Origin: Mycobacterium lentiflavum
GTDB lineage: Bacteria; Actinomycetota; Actinomycetes; Mycobacteriales; Mycobacteriaceae
DNA length: 64,000 nt
NCBI RefSeq assembly: GCF_022374895.2
Contig: NZ_CP092423.2
Coordinates: forward strand, 5,456,001 to 5,520,000
Direction: 5' to 3'
In this document: piece after piece, positions 17,822 to 26,686 of the stretch
How positions within the stretch are numbered: the first letter of the stretch is position 1
Layout of the letters: each line of letters starts with the position of its first letter
Translations under genes and position numbers: made by a program
The notes under the pieces: generated by a model
Seen by the model: only the letters and a program-made list of their open reading frames with translations
What the model was told of the DNA's origin: nothing
Database searches by the model: none

Positions 17822-20635
17822 CTAACTGCGCTTGGCGGCCTTTTTCGCCGGGGCCTTGCGCGTGCTTTTCTTCGCGGGCCGTTTCGCCGGACCCCGGGCC
17901 CGCCGGTCGGCCAGCAACTCGGCAGCGCGCTCGTCGGTGATCGACAACACGTCGTCGCCCTTGCGCAGGCTGGCGTTGGTCTCACCGTCGGTGACGTACG
18001 GTCCAAATCGACCGTCCTTCACCACCATTGGCTTACCCGACACCGGGTCGTTGCCCAGCTCGCGCAGCGGCGGAGCCGAAGCAGCTTGCCGACCACGGCG
18101 TTTCGGCTCGGCGTAGATCTTGAGCGCCTCGTCCAGGGTGATCGTGAACATCTGCTCTTCGGTCGCCAGCGAACGAGAATCTGTGCCGCGCTTCAGGTAC
18201 GGGCCATAGCGCCCGTTCTGCGCGGTGATCTCCTCGCCCGACGCAGGGTCGACACCGACCACCCGGGGCAACGACAGCAGTTTCAGCGCGTCCTCGAGCG
18301 TGACCGTCTGCAGATCCATGGTGCGCAGCAGCGAGCCGGTGCGTGGTTTGGGGCCGGTGGGCTTCTTGCCCTTCTTCGCCGGGGCCGCGTCACCGTCCTC
18401 CGGCGGCGGTTCGGGCAGGACCTCGGTGACATACGGCCCGTAACGGCCGTCCTTGGCCAGGATTTCGTGACCGGTCTCCGGGTCCACACCCAGCGAGCGA
18501 CCCTCCTGCGGCGTGGCGAAAAGCTCTTCGGCCACCTCCAGCGTCAGCTCGTCGGGAGTCAGCGAGTCGTTGAGGTTGGCACGCTGCGGCTTCGTCTCAC
18601 CGTCGTCGCCGACGACCGTGCGCTCCAGGTACGGCCCGTTCTTGCCGACCCGGACGTAGACCGGGCGCCCTTCCGAATCATCAAACAGCTTGATGGAGTT
18701 GACTTCTCGAGCGTCGATTCCTTCGAGGTTGACACCGACGAGCTTCTTGAGCCCGCCGGCGCGCGCCACCGAATCCTGCACGCCGTGGTCACCGCCGAAG
18801 TAGAAGTTGTTGAGCCAGTTGGTGCGTTGCTCGCTGCCCGACGCGATCGCGTCGAGCTCGTCTTCCATCGCGGCGGTGAAGTCGTAGTCGACGAGACGGC
18901 CGAAATGCTGTTCCAGCAAACCGGTGACGGCGAACGCAACCCACGAGGGCACCAGCGCGCTGCCCTTCTTGTGCACGTAACCGCGATCCTGGATGGTCTT
19001 GATGATCGACGAATACGTCGACGGTCGGCCAATACCCAGCTCCTCGAGCGCCTTGACCAGCGAGGCCTCGGTGTAGCGCGCCGGCGGGCTGGTGGCGTGG
19101 CCGTCGGGAGTCAGCTCGAGCGCCGCCAGCCGCTGGCCTTCGGTGAGCTGGGGCAGCCGGCGCTCGGCGTCGTCGGCCTCGCCGCCGGCCAGCTCGTCCA
19201 CGGTTTCCACGTAGGCCTTCAGGAAGCCGGCGAAGGTGATGGTTCGACCGCTGGCCGAAAACACCACCGGATGATCGCCTTCCGGGCCGGCCCCCTGGTT
19301 TCGCGAGGTGCCGGCGATGCGCAAACTCAGCGTGGTCCCGCGTGCGTCGGCCATCTGCGAGGCCACCGTGCGCTGCCAGATCAGCTCGTAGAGACGGAAC
19401 TCGTCGCCGTCGAGCTCACGGCGCACCGCATCCGGGGTGGCGAACGTCTCGCCCGCCGGGCGAATCGCCTCGTGGGCTTCCTGGGCGTTCTTGACCTTGC
19501 GGGTGTACTGCCGCGGCGACGGGGACACGTACTCGTCGCCGTAGAGCTGACTGGCCTGGGTGCGCGCCGCGTTGATCGCCGACTGCGACAGCGTCGTCGA
19601 GTCGGTACGCATATAGGTGATGTAGCCGTTTTCGTAGAGCCGCTGCGCGATGCTCATCGTCCGCTCCGACGAGAACCGCAGCTTGCGGCCGGCCTCCTGC
19701 TGCAACGTCGACGTCATGAACGGCGCGTACGGCCGGCGGGTGTAGGGCTTCTCCTCGACCGAGGCCACCGACAGCTGCGCCCCTGTCAAACCGGTGGCCA
19801 GCTCGGTCGCCCGCGCCTCGTTGAGGACGGTCACCTCGTCGGCCTTGCGCAGTTGGCCCAGCGAGTCGAAGTCGCGTCCGGTGGCCACCCGCAGTCCGTC
19901 GACAGAGGTCAGCCGGGCGGTAAAGGTGGGCGGCTGCGCGGTGGCGTCGGAGACGCTGGCGTCCAGCTGGGCAACGATGTCCCAGTACGCCGCGCTGCGA
20001 AACGCCATCCGGTCGCGTTCGCGCTGCACGATGATGCGGGTGGCCACGGACTGCACCCGGCCGGCCGACAGCCGGGGCGCGACCTTCTTCCACAGCACCG
20101 GACTGACTTCGTAGCCGTACAACCGGTCCAGGATGCGACGGGTCTCCTGCGCGTCGACCAGGTCGATGTCGAGGTCGCGAGGGTTTTGCGCGGCCTCGAG
20201 GATGGCCGGCTCGGTGATCTCGTGGAACACCATCCGCTTGACCGGGATGCGCGGCTTCAGCGTTTCCATCAGGTGCCACGCGATGGCCTCACCCTCGCGG
20301 TCACCATCCGTGGCCAGGTAGAGCTCGTCGACGTCTTTCAAAAGGCCCTTGAGCTCGGTGACCGTGCTCTTCTTTTCCGGACTGATGATGTAGAGCGGTT
20401 CGAAGTCGGCGTCGACGTTGACCCCGAGCCTGGCCCAGGGTTCCGACTTGAATTTGGCGGGCACGTCGGCGGCGGCCCGCGGCAGGTCGCGGATGTGTCC
20501 TCGCGACGATTCGACGATGTAGGTGGAGCCCAGGTAGCCCGCGAGTTTGCGCGCTTTAGTCGGCGACTCGACGATGACAAGTCGCCGCCGGCTGCCATTG
20601 CCGCTGCTGTCGCGGCCTATTGTCGGGTCAGCCAC
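17822..20635 (-). CDS. topA: DNA topoisomerase I TopA
   Basis: Type IA topoisomerase that relaxes negative supercoils; the only type I enzyme expected in mycobacteria. 937 aa. The TOPRIM catalytic acids Glu23 and Asp110, Asp112, Glu114 (T-D-G-D-R-E-G-E) are present. The active-site Tyr341 lies in 'YITYMRTDST'. The C-terminal third lacks zinc fingers and instead has repeated domains with 'GRYGP-Y' signatures (for example 'KDGRYGPYVTEVL', 'QNGRYGPYLKRG', 'KDGRFGPYVTDG'). It ends in a Lys/Ala-rich basic tail. GTG start at 20635. It is convergent with the cyclase gene (12-nt gap). Confidence 0.97.
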   Translation of the reverse strand: MADPTIGRDSSGNGSRRRLVIVESPTKARKLAGYLGSTYIVESSRGHIRDLPRAAADVPAKFKSEPWARLGVNVDADFEPLYIISPEKKSTVTELKGLLKDVDELYLATDGDREGEAIAWHLMETLKPRIPVKRMVFHEITEPAILEAAQNPRDLDIDLVDAQETRRILDRLYGYEVSPVLWKKVAPRLSAGRVQSVATRIIVQRERDRMAFRSAAYWDIVAQLDASVSDATAQPPTFTARLTSVDGLRVATGRDFDSLGQLRKADEVTVLNEARATELATGLTGAQLSVASVEEKPYTRRPYAPFMTSTLQQEAGRKLRFSSERTMSIAQRLYENGYITYMRTDSTTLSQSAINAARTQASQLYGDEYVSPSPRQYTRKVKNAQEAHEAIRPAGETFATPDAVRRELDGDEFRLYELIWQRTVASQMADARGTTLSLRIAGTSRNQGAGPEGDHPVVFSASGRTITFAGFLKAYVETVDELAGGEADDAERRLPQLTEGQRLAALELTPDGHATSPPARYTEASLVKALEELGIGRPSTYSSIIKTIQDRGYVHKKGSALVPSWVAFAVTGLLEQHFGRLVDYDFTAAMEDELDAIASGSEQRTNWLNNFYFGGDHGVQDSVARAGGLKKLVGVNLEGIDAREVNSIKLFDDSEGRPVYVRVGKNGPYLERTVVGDDGETKPQRANLNDSLTPDELTLEVAEELFATPQEGRSLGVDPETGHEILAKDGRYGPYVTEVLPEPPPEDGDAAPAKKGKKPTGPKPRTGSLLRTMDLQTVTLEDALKLLSLPRVVGVDPASGEEITAQNGRYGPYLKRGTDSRSLATEEQMFTITLDEALKIYAEPKRRGRQAASAPPLRELGNDPVSGKPMVVKDGRFGPYVTDGETNASLRKGDDVLSITDERAAELLADRRARGPAKRPAKKSTRKAPAKKAAKRS

Positions 20636-20907
20636 CTGCGCTTACGCTCCATCTCTTCTCTCGGCCTCCGTTCGAGGCCGCCCTGCAGGAAGAATGACAG
20701 GCAGACGTCTGAAATTCCGCTGAAATTCAGATACGCCGGCGTTCCTTCCCTTCGGGCACCTGACAATTTCGCACCCTGAGGCGGGCCTGCGCAAACCGAC
20801 TCCCCGAAAACGCCGGTCTTAGCGACGGCCATACCTTTGTGTCGGGTGCCGTCCCGGTCGCCGGCAAATCCTCGCTTCGGACGGTTTCCATATCCCGGGC
20901 CGCGCGG

Positions 20908-21507
20908 CTAAACCCGGGGCCACAGCGCCAACGCCTCGGCACCGTCAGGATGTTCCCCTACGTTCTCTACCAGCCGCGATAGCCTGCGGCGGCCGCTGAT
21001 CCGCAAGGCCGGGCGCCCGCCGCGCGTACCGATCAGGGTGGGCGCGATCCCGACCCGCATCAACGCCGACGCCAGCGGCGAATGGGTGTCGGGAGCGTGG
21101 GGATCCAGACCGAGTTGGTAGTGCTCGCCCTCGGGCGTGCCCGCGGCGATGGTCCACGCCCGCAATTCGCGCGGGCCGGGTAGCCACCGCGGCGGCACCG
21201 TTTTGACCGCGCCACGGGTCCATTCGGCCGCGATGGCGCTCAGCGACGGGTCGATCGCCGTCCGCACCAACGGTGTGTCTTCGTCCGTGCGGCCGATCTC
21301 GGGGACCAAGCCGGCCTCGGAGATCATCTCGGCCAGCGCCGTGGCGCGCCAGAGCTGGTCCACCACGACCGACAGCCGGGCGCCACGGCCCTCTGAGGCG
21401 TCTGAGGCGCCCACCGTCACGATTTGGCCAGAGGCCGCCAGCACCCCGCACAGATCGGCGACGGCGGGCGGTACCGCCTCCGCTGTGAAGAAGGAAAGCT
21501 GGCTCAC
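20908..21507 (-). CDS. Conserved mycobacterial protein, Rv3647c family
   Basis: 199 aa from the GTG at 21507, near the length of Rv3647c; the open frame continues to 21825 but crosses the cspA terminator and is not coding there. No domain is recognised. Mixed alpha/beta sequence with 'RDERG'-free N-terminus, an Arg/Pro-rich middle and 'LRISGRRRLSRLVENVG' near the C-terminus. No signal peptide. It lies between cspA and topA on the same strand; a strong terminator separates it from cspA, so it has its own promoter or depends on partial read-through. Confidence 0.75.
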   Translation of the reverse strand: MSQLSFFTAEAVPPAVADLCGVLAASGQIVTVGASDASEGRGARLSVVVDQLWRATALAEMISEAGLVPEIGRTDEDTPLVRTAIDPSLSAIAAEWTRGAVKTVPPRWLPGPRELRAWTIAAGTPEGEHYQLGLDPHAPDTHSPLASALMRVGIAPTLIGTRGGRPALRISGRRRLSRLVENVGEHPDGAEALALWPRV

Positions 21508-21621
21508 CACATCGACAGTAAGCCAGGCCGGGCGTCCCCGCTTTGAGGCATCCGGCGCGGCGGGACACGTGGCGTGTCGCCCGCTTTCGGCCAAGGGTTG
21601 CGCAGGAGTGAATAGATAGTG

Positions 21622-21667
21622 AAAACCCCCCGGCGGCACCCGCAAGGCGGGCTGCACGGGGGGTTTT
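21622..21667 (-). terminator. Rho-independent terminator after cspA
   Basis: Inverted repeat with AAAACCCCCC at 21622-21631 and GGGGGGTTTT at 21658-21667, plus an inner GCCCGC/GCGGGT stem. On the minus strand it ends in a T-run, 19 nt after the cspA stop. Its symmetry means it could act in both directions. Confidence 0.85.
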
Positions 21668-21685
21668 CGTCCGAATCTGCTCGAT

Positions 21686-21889
21686 TTAAGCGGAGCGGAC
21701 TCCGGTGGCCTGGGGGCCCTTAGGGCTGTGGCCGATCTCAAACTCGACCTGCTGATTTTCTTCGAGGGTGCGGAAGCCCGAACCCTGGATCTCCGTGTAG
21801 TGGACAAAAACGTCCGCGGAACCATCTTCAGGGGCGATGAAGCCGAACCCCTTCTCCGCGTTGAACCACTTCACAGTTCCCTTCGGCAT
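21686..21889 (-). CDS. cspA: Cold-shock-domain protein CspA
   Basis: 67-aa single-domain nucleic-acid-binding protein (Rv3648c). RNP1 K-G-F-G-F-I is at residues 13-18 and RNP2 V-F-V-H-Y at 27-31. The ATG at 21889 starts the classical 'MPKGTVKWFN'; the upstream open frame is leader. A purine-rich AAGGAAAG Shine-Dalgarno lies 8-15 nt before the start. The gene has its own hairpin-bearing leader and a strong terminator, so it is monocistronic. Abundant RNA chaperone is the expected role. Confidence 0.96.
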   Translation of the reverse strand: MPKGTVKWFNAEKGFGFIAPEDGSADVFVHYTEIQGSGFRTLEENQQVEFEIGHSPKGPQATGVRSA

Positions 21890-21918
21890 TTCTCGATCTT
21901 TCCTTTTCTTCAAGGTTC

Positions 21919-21941
21919 GGAGCACCGCTTTTCGGTGCTCC
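21919..21941 (-). promoter_or_regulatory. Hairpin in the cspA 5' leader
   Basis: Perfect 9-bp stem GGAGCACCG/CGGTGCTCC with a five-base loop, 30-52 nt upstream of the cspA start on the sense strand. The position in the leader of a cold-shock mRNA suggests a role in mRNA stability or temperature-dependent translation; that is inference. Confidence 0.6.
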
Positions 21942-22137
21942 GGGCCCGTTGTCACCGCCATACCTCGCGGAGTCGTCGGAACTTCACCCGACCGTTAACC
22001 TCGCAGGAACCGCGGGTCGCAACGTCGATCCTGCGAAGTTTTGACACGAACACAGAAGCTACGACCGCAAACAGTCAATCATGTTCATCGCGTCGGCGAC
22101 AGACTTGTGTCCCCGACTGATCCCCGGAGGGTGTGAC

Positions 22138-24453
22138 GTGGCGAGTTTCGGCAGCGACCTGCTCGCCGTCGCGCTCGCGGGAACCCGCCCGGACGAGCAT
22201 CCGCTGCGCCACGTCGCGGAGCTCCCAGCGCGCAGTGGCCGGCCCCACAGTTGGCCGCAATGGGCCGAATCCGACGTCATTGCTGCCTTTACCGAGCGCG
22301 GCATCACAGCACCGTGGTCACACCAGGCGCAGGCCGCCGAATTGGCCCACTCCGGGCGTCATGTCGTGGTCAGCACGGGCACCGCGTCGGGCAAGTCGCT
22401 GGCCTACCAGCTGCCGGTGCTCAACGCGCTGGCCACGGATCCGTTGGCCCGGGTGCTGTACCTTTCGCCGACGAAAGCCCTTGGTCACGACCAGCTGCGC
22501 GCTGCGCACGCACTGACCGCCGCGGTGCCGCGATTAGCGGATGTCGCGCCCACCGCGTACGACGGCGACAGCCCCGCCGAAGTTCGCCGGTTCGCGCGCG
22601 AGCGTTCCCGCTGGCTGTTCTCCAACCCGGACATGATCCATTTGTCCATCTTGCGCAATAACCCGCGCTGGGCCGTCTTGCTGCGCGGGCTGCGCTTCGT
22701 CGTCGTCGACGAATGTCATTACTACCGCGGTGTTTTCGGCTCGAACGTGGCAATGGTATTGCGCCGCCTGCTGCGGCTGTGTGCGCGGTATTCGCCTCGA
22801 CCGGGCTGCCCGCCGACCTTCATTTTCGCCAGCGCGACGACGGATTCGCCCGGCACGACGGCGGCCGAACTCATCGGTCTGCCGGTCGAGGAGGTCACCG
22901 AAGACGGGTCACCGCAAGGCGAGCGCACCGTCGCGTTGTGGGAACCCGCGCTGCGCACCGACGTCACCGGCGAGCACGGCGCCCCAGTGCGGCGATCGGC
23001 CGGCGTCGAGGCGGCGCGGGTGATGGCCGACCTGATCGCCGAGGGCGCCCAGACCCTGACGTTCGTGCGTTCCCGGCGGGCTGCCGAACTGACCGCGCTG
23101 GGCGCCCGGGCGCGGCTGGACGAGATCGCCCCGGACCTGTCGCAGCAGGTGGCGTCATATCGGGCCGGTTATCTCGCCGAGGACCGCAGCGCGCTGGAGC
23201 GCGCACTGGCAGAAGGCCGATTGCGGGGTTTGGCCACCACCAACGCGCTGGAATTGGGTGTAGACATCGCCGGGCTGGATGCGGTGGTGCTGGCCGGTTT
23301 TCCCGGGACGGTTGCCTCGTTCTGGCAGCAGGCCGGCCGGTCGGGCCGACGCGGGCAGGGTGCCCTGGTGGTGTTGATCGCCCGGGACGATCCGCTGGAC
23401 ACGTATCTGGTGCACAATCCCGCAGCGCTGCTGGACAAACCGGTCGAGCGCGTGGTGATCGACCCGGCCAACCCTTATATCCTCGGGCCGCAATTGCTCT
23501 GTGCTGCAACAGAATTGCCGCTTGAAGAGGTGGAGGTTCGAGAATTCGGTGCCGAGCAGGTGGCCGAGGCGCTGGTCGACGACGGGTTGCTGCGCCGGCG
23601 CGGCGGCAAGTACTTCCCCGCGCCCGGGCTAGAACCGCATGGCGCGGTGGACATCCGGGGCTCGGCAGGCGGCCAGATCGTCATCCTGGAGGCCGACACC
23701 GGGCGACTGCTGGGCAGCACCGGCCTCGGTCAGGCTCCCGCGTCCGTGCACCCCGGCGCGGTCTATCTGCACCAGGGCGACACGTACGTCGTCGATTCGC
23801 TGGATCTTGAGGAGGCGATCGCGTTCGTGCACGCCGAGGATCCCGGTTATGCGACGTTCGCGCGCGAGATCACCGACATCAAAGTCACCGGCAGCGGCGA
23901 GCAGTCGACGTTCGGCCCGGTGACCCTGGGGGTGGTGCCGGTCCGGGTCATCCACCAGGTCGTGGGGTACCTGCGTCGGCGGTTGTCCGGGGAGGTCATC
24001 GATTTCGTCGAGCTGGACATGCCCGAACACATCCTGGACACCACCGCGGTCGTGTACACCATCACGCCGGAAGCCTTGGCAGGCAAGGGGATTGACGCAA
24101 CGCGGATTCCCGGCTCATTGCACGCCGCCGAACACGCCGCGATTGGGTTGCTGCCGTTGGTGGCCAGCTGCGATCGCGGGGATATCGGCGGGATGTCCAC
24201 GGCTCTCGGTCCGCTGGGGGAGCCCAGCGTGTTCGTGTATGACGGTTATCCGGGCGGGGCGGGCTTCGCCGAACGCGGCTTTCGGCAAGCGCGAACCTGG
24301 TTGAGTGCCACTGCCGCGGCCATCGAGGCGTGTGAATGCCCGATGGGCTGTCCGTCGTGCGTCCAGTCCCCCAAGTGCGGCAATGGGAATGACCCGCTGG
24401 ATAAGGCGGGAGCTGTGCAAGTGCTGCGACTCGTGCTTGCGGAATTGCCGTAG
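22138..24453 (+). CDS. Superfamily 2 DEXH helicase with DUF1998 zinc domain (SftH/MrfA type, Rv3649)
   Basis: 3'-5' DNA-dependent ATPase/helicase of the YprA-Hrq1 clade; M. smegmatis SftH and B. subtilis MrfA (mitomycin repair) are studied relatives as I recall. 771 aa from the GTG at 22138, set by the GGAGGG six nt upstream and equal to the M. tuberculosis length. Motif I is 'STGTASGKSLAY' (near residue 97), motif II 'VVVDECHYYRG', motif VI 'QQAGRSGRRGQG'. The C-terminal four-Cys cluster is in 'CECPMGCPSCVQSPKCGNGN'. Divergent from cspA. A role in DNA repair is inferred from the clade. Confidence 0.9.
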   Translation: MASFGSDLLAVALAGTRPDEHPLRHVAELPARSGRPHSWPQWAESDVIAAFTERGITAPWSHQAQAAELAHSGRHVVVSTGTASGKSLAYQLPVLNALATDPLARVLYLSPTKALGHDQLRAAHALTAAVPRLADVAPTAYDGDSPAEVRRFARERSRWLFSNPDMIHLSILRNNPRWAVLLRGLRFVVVDECHYYRGVFGSNVAMVLRRLLRLCARYSPRPGCPPTFIFASATTDSPGTTAAELIGLPVEEVTEDGSPQGERTVALWEPALRTDVTGEHGAPVRRSAGVEAARVMADLIAEGAQTLTFVRSRRAAELTALGARARLDEIAPDLSQQVASYRAGYLAEDRSALERALAEGRLRGLATTNALELGVDIAGLDAVVLAGFPGTVASFWQQAGRSGRRGQGALVVLIARDDPLDTYLVHNPAALLDKPVERVVIDPANPYILGPQLLCAATELPLEEVEVREFGAEQVAEALVDDGLLRRRGGKYFPAPGLEPHGAVDIRGSAGGQIVILEADTGRLLGSTGLGQAPASVHPGAVYLHQGDTYVVDSLDLEEAIAFVHAEDPGYATFAREITDIKVTGSGEQSTFGPVTLGVVPVRVIHQVVGYLRRRLSGEVIDFVELDMPEHILDTTAVVYTITPEALAGKGIDATRIPGSLHAAEHAAIGLLPLVASCDRGDIGGMSTALGPLGEPSVFVYDGYPGGAGFAERGFRQARTWLSATAAAIEACECPMGCPSCVQSPKCGNGNDPLDKAGAVQVLRLVLAELP

Positions 24454-24765
24454 CGATCGCGCTGAGCAATCCACGGACGGCGACCGACCCCTCGACGGTC
24501 GACCTCCACGGAAACTGCACACAACAACCGTCGAATGCGTTTCCTCGTTGCTAAAGAAACGCCGACGTGCTGTCTCAAAGCGCGACCAACGGCCGGAGCA
24601 GAAAACCTACCAAGGCTGTGATGGCGTTTGCAAACTTACCAGTAACTTAACGCCGTCGAAGTCGATTCGAAGCATCGCTGAACTGGTGTCGCGACGGCTT
24701 TGCTGTAGCGCTGAAAGTACGCCGGGGGATCCTCAGATGCGCCCACGCGCCCTAAAATCGAGCGC
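24454..24765. other. Intergenic region, Rv3649-Rv3651 homologues
   Basis: 312 bp without a convincing gene; in H37Rv this gap carries PE33, which is not seen. An inverted repeat GCGTTTC/GAAACGC (24537-24543 with 24556-24562) could be a weak terminator for the helicase gene. The segment at 24620-24660 is locally AT-rich. Nothing else is supported. Confidence 0.5.
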
Positions 24766-25803
24766 ATGGCCCACGACTGGTTGCTCGTGGAGACACTGGG
24801 GGAAGAGCCTGCCGTGGTTGCACAGGGGCGGCAGCTCAAGAACCTTGTCCCTATCACGACCTTCCTCCGCCGCAGTCCCCATCTCGCCGCCGTCCGGACC
24901 GCGATCGCTGAATCGATGCGCACCGGCCAGAGCCTGACCAGCATTACCCCCAAGCACGACCGCGTGATCCGCACCGAACCGGTGGTGATGTCCGACGGCT
25001 GCATCCACGGTGTGCATGTGTGGACCGGTCCCGCCGATATCGACCCGCCCGAACGGCCCACCGCGGGCCCGCTGAAGTGGGACCTGACCCTCGGAGTGGC
25101 CACGGACACCCGGGAATCGCTGGCCATCAGCGGCAAGAACCCCGAAGTCGAAGTCACCTTCGGCAGGGCCTTTGCCGAAGATCTTCCTTCCCGCGAGCTC
25201 AACCCCAACGAAACCAAAATACTTGCCATGGCAGTCAAGGCCGAGCCGGGTCAAACCATCTGCAGCACATGGGATCTCACCGACTGGCAGGGAAATCCCA
25301 TCCGGATAGGCTTCATTGGCCGCAGCGCGCTCGAGCCCGGACCCAACGGCAAGGACCACCTCGTCGCACGAGCGATGAACTGGCGCGCCGAGCTCAAGGG
25401 CCCCATCGTTTCCACCGACGATCTAGCGTTGCGGATCCTCGACGGGCTGCGGCAGGCCGGCGTGCACCGGGCACTCGTCGACCTCAACAACTGGACCCTG
25501 CTGAAATGGCTCGACGAGCCGTGCACCTTCTACGACTGGCGCGGCTCCGATAAGGACAGGCCGAAGGTCCATCCCGACGACGTCCCCCAAATGGCAGCCA
25601 TGACGCAGGAATTCGGCAAGGGATCGACCAACCGGGTGTTGCGGATGCGCGGCTTCGACGGCGACTGGGTGCCCGTGCACGTGACGGCCAACCGGGTGGA
25701 ACTCGAACCGGAGACCTTCGTCGGGCTGGTCTCGCTGCGCTTGCCCAGCGACGAAGAGCTCGCCAACGCCGGGCTACCGAAAGCCCCGGACGATGACAAG
25801 TGA
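24766..25803 (+). CDS. Triple sensor-domain protein (Rv3651 family)
   Basis: 345 aa, the same length as Rv3651, whose reported crystal structure shows three sensor-type (PAS/GAF-like) domains and no output domain. No catalytic motif and no membrane segment are seen here, so it is likely a cytosolic ligand-binding or protein-interaction module. The N-terminus 'MAHDWLLVETLGEEPAVVAQG' and the C-terminal 'FVGLVSLRLPSDEELANAGL' delimit the first and last folds. It lies immediately tail to tail with the Tad-like locus (1-nt gap). The ligand is unknown. Confidence 0.8.
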   Translation: MAHDWLLVETLGEEPAVVAQGRQLKNLVPITTFLRRSPHLAAVRTAIAESMRTGQSLTSITPKHDRVIRTEPVVMSDGCIHGVHVWTGPADIDPPERPTAGPLKWDLTLGVATDTRESLAISGKNPEVEVTFGRAFAEDLPSRELNPNETKILAMAVKAEPGQTICSTWDLTDWQGNPIRIGFIGRSALEPGPNGKDHLVARAMNWRAELKGPIVSTDDLALRILDGLRQAGVHRALVDLNNWTLLKWLDEPCTFYDWRGSDKDRPKVHPDDVPQMAAMTQEFGKGSTNRVLRMRGFDGDWVPVHVTANRVELEPETFVGLVSLRLPSDEELANAGLPKAPDDDK

Positions 25804-25804
25804 G

Positions 25805-26170
25805 CTACGCCGCGTCGACCGGGCCCGCCCGCGCGGCGGCCTGAGCCGCACCGCCGAAGGCGACCGCCACGCGCACGGTGACGACGACGTCGAGATCGTC
25901 CACCCGGCAGCCGACGTCGTCGACTCGCATCGTGCGGGCGATCGCACTCGCCCGCACGCAGGCCGCCTCGGCTCCAGCAGGAAGCCGCGCCGCGGCGGCC
26001 AGCGCGGCCAGATCGGCAGCCGCCTGCGCACGATGGCGTGCCACCACCACCGAGCCGATGTATGCGCCGGCGCCTGTGATGCACAGCAGCACCGCGACCA
26101 TTGCCGCCGCGAGGACGGTCGCCGAACCGCGCTCATCGCGACGGCTCCGCCGCGGAAACCGCTTTAGCAC
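25805..26170 (-). CDS. TadE-like pseudopilin, last gene of the Tad locus (Rv3654c family)
   Basis: 121 aa from the GTG at 26170, which overlaps the upstream gene by 38 nt. The N-terminus 'RRDERGSATVLAAAMVAVLLC' looks like a prepilin peptidase site (Gly followed by a hydrophobic helix), but the +5 Glu of true pilins is Leu. Shorter annotations that start inside the helix would lose the basic leader. One transmembrane helix (about residues 18-40) is followed by an Ala-rich helix and a small domain with a Cys pair (about residues 60 and 77). Known in the literature as a 'helicase/secretion neighborhood TadE-like' family. Confidence 0.75.
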   Translation of the reverse strand: MLKRFPRRSRRDERGSATVLAAAMVAVLLCITGAGAYIGSVVVARHRAQAAADLAALAAAARLPAGAEAACVRASAIARTMRVDDVGCRVDDLDVVVTVRVAVAFGGAAQAAARAGPVDAA

Positions 26171-26462
26171 TAATGTCCAACGCGGGCAATACCTTTGAAT
26201 GCGCGACGACCGTGGCCACGATGAAATCGCCATCGCGACGCACCTGGATCCGGGATCCGTCCGGCGCGATGCTGCGGGCGGCGTCGACGGCTGAACGGTC
26301 GTCACCGCGTGCGGCCAGGCGGGCCGCCTCGCGGGCGGCATCGACACAGCGAACCTGCATCGACACAGCCGTGATGCCGGCCAGGCAAAGCGCCAGCACC
26401 ACCACCAGTGCGGCGATCGCCAAAGCCGCTTCCACGGTGCTCGCACCGGCGCAGCCGATCAG
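26133..26462 (-). CDS. TadE-like minor pseudopilin (Rv3655c family)
   Basis: 109 aa if initiated at the CTG of 26462, which overlaps the previous stop as CTGA. The first conventional start, GTG 26435, gives 100 aa. The longer form is preferred because it keeps the prepilin peptidase site C-A-G|A-S-T-V-E-A: Gly at -1 and Glu at +5, followed by one hydrophobic helix. The GTG form would remove the cleaved Gly. The remainder has 'VRCVDAAREAARLAARGD', the TadE-like conserved segment. Minor pilin or assembly factor of a Flp/Tad pilus is the inferred role. CTG initiation is unusual and unproven. Confidence 0.75.
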   Translation of the reverse strand: MIGCAGASTVEAALAIAALVVVLALCLAGITAVSMQVRCVDAAREAARLAARGDDRSAVDAARSIAPDGSRIQVRRDGDFIVATVVAHSKVLPALDISAKAVSAAEPSR

Positions 26463-26659
26463 ACCTTGGTGTTGAGCGCACGACCGATGATGTTGGTCAA
26501 CGCCGACACGATCGAATCGCCGGTGACGACGGTGTAGAGAATCGCGCCGAAGGCGGCCGCCGCAATGGTGCCGATCGCGTACTCCACCGTGGACATGCCT
26601 GACTCGTCGGCGGCAAGGACCGCCATCCGCGCCACTAGTACGCGAAACATGTTGATCAC
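26459..26659 (-). CDS. Flp-type major prepilin (Rv3656c, DUF4244)
   Basis: 66 aa. A short leader is followed by the prepilin peptidase site E-S-G|M-S-T-V-E-Y with Glu at +5 and Tyr at +6, exactly the Flp pilin signature, and a single hydrophobic helix 'AIGTIAAAAFGAILYTVVTG'. Start candidates are TTG 26662, GTG 26659 and ATG 26650; a GAGGGG Shine-Dalgarno about 8 nt upstream favours the GTG. Predicted to be processed and assembled by the neighbouring TadA/B/C-like proteins. No prepilin peptidase gene is seen in the window. Confidence 0.85.
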   Translation of the reverse strand: MINMFRVLVARMAVLAADESGMSTVEYAIGTIAAAAFGAILYTVVTGDSIVSALTNIIGRALNTKV

Positions 26660-26686
26660 CAATGTATCCCCTCTGTTGTAGTCGCT

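Noticed and set aside
18086..20779. 897-codon open frame antisense to topA
   Set aside because: Shadow frame typical of high-GC DNA; topA on the other strand has full motifs, and the antisense product is Arg/Gln/His-rich with no family resemblance.
21508..21825. Upstream extension of the Rv3647c-like frame to 305 aa
   Set aside because: Would run through the cspA terminator and cspA itself; the family begins near the GTG at 21507.
25530..26084. 184-codon minus-strand frame spanning the Rv3651-like and Rv3654c-like genes
   Set aside because: Out of frame with the TadE-like gene and antisense to Rv3651; no family features.
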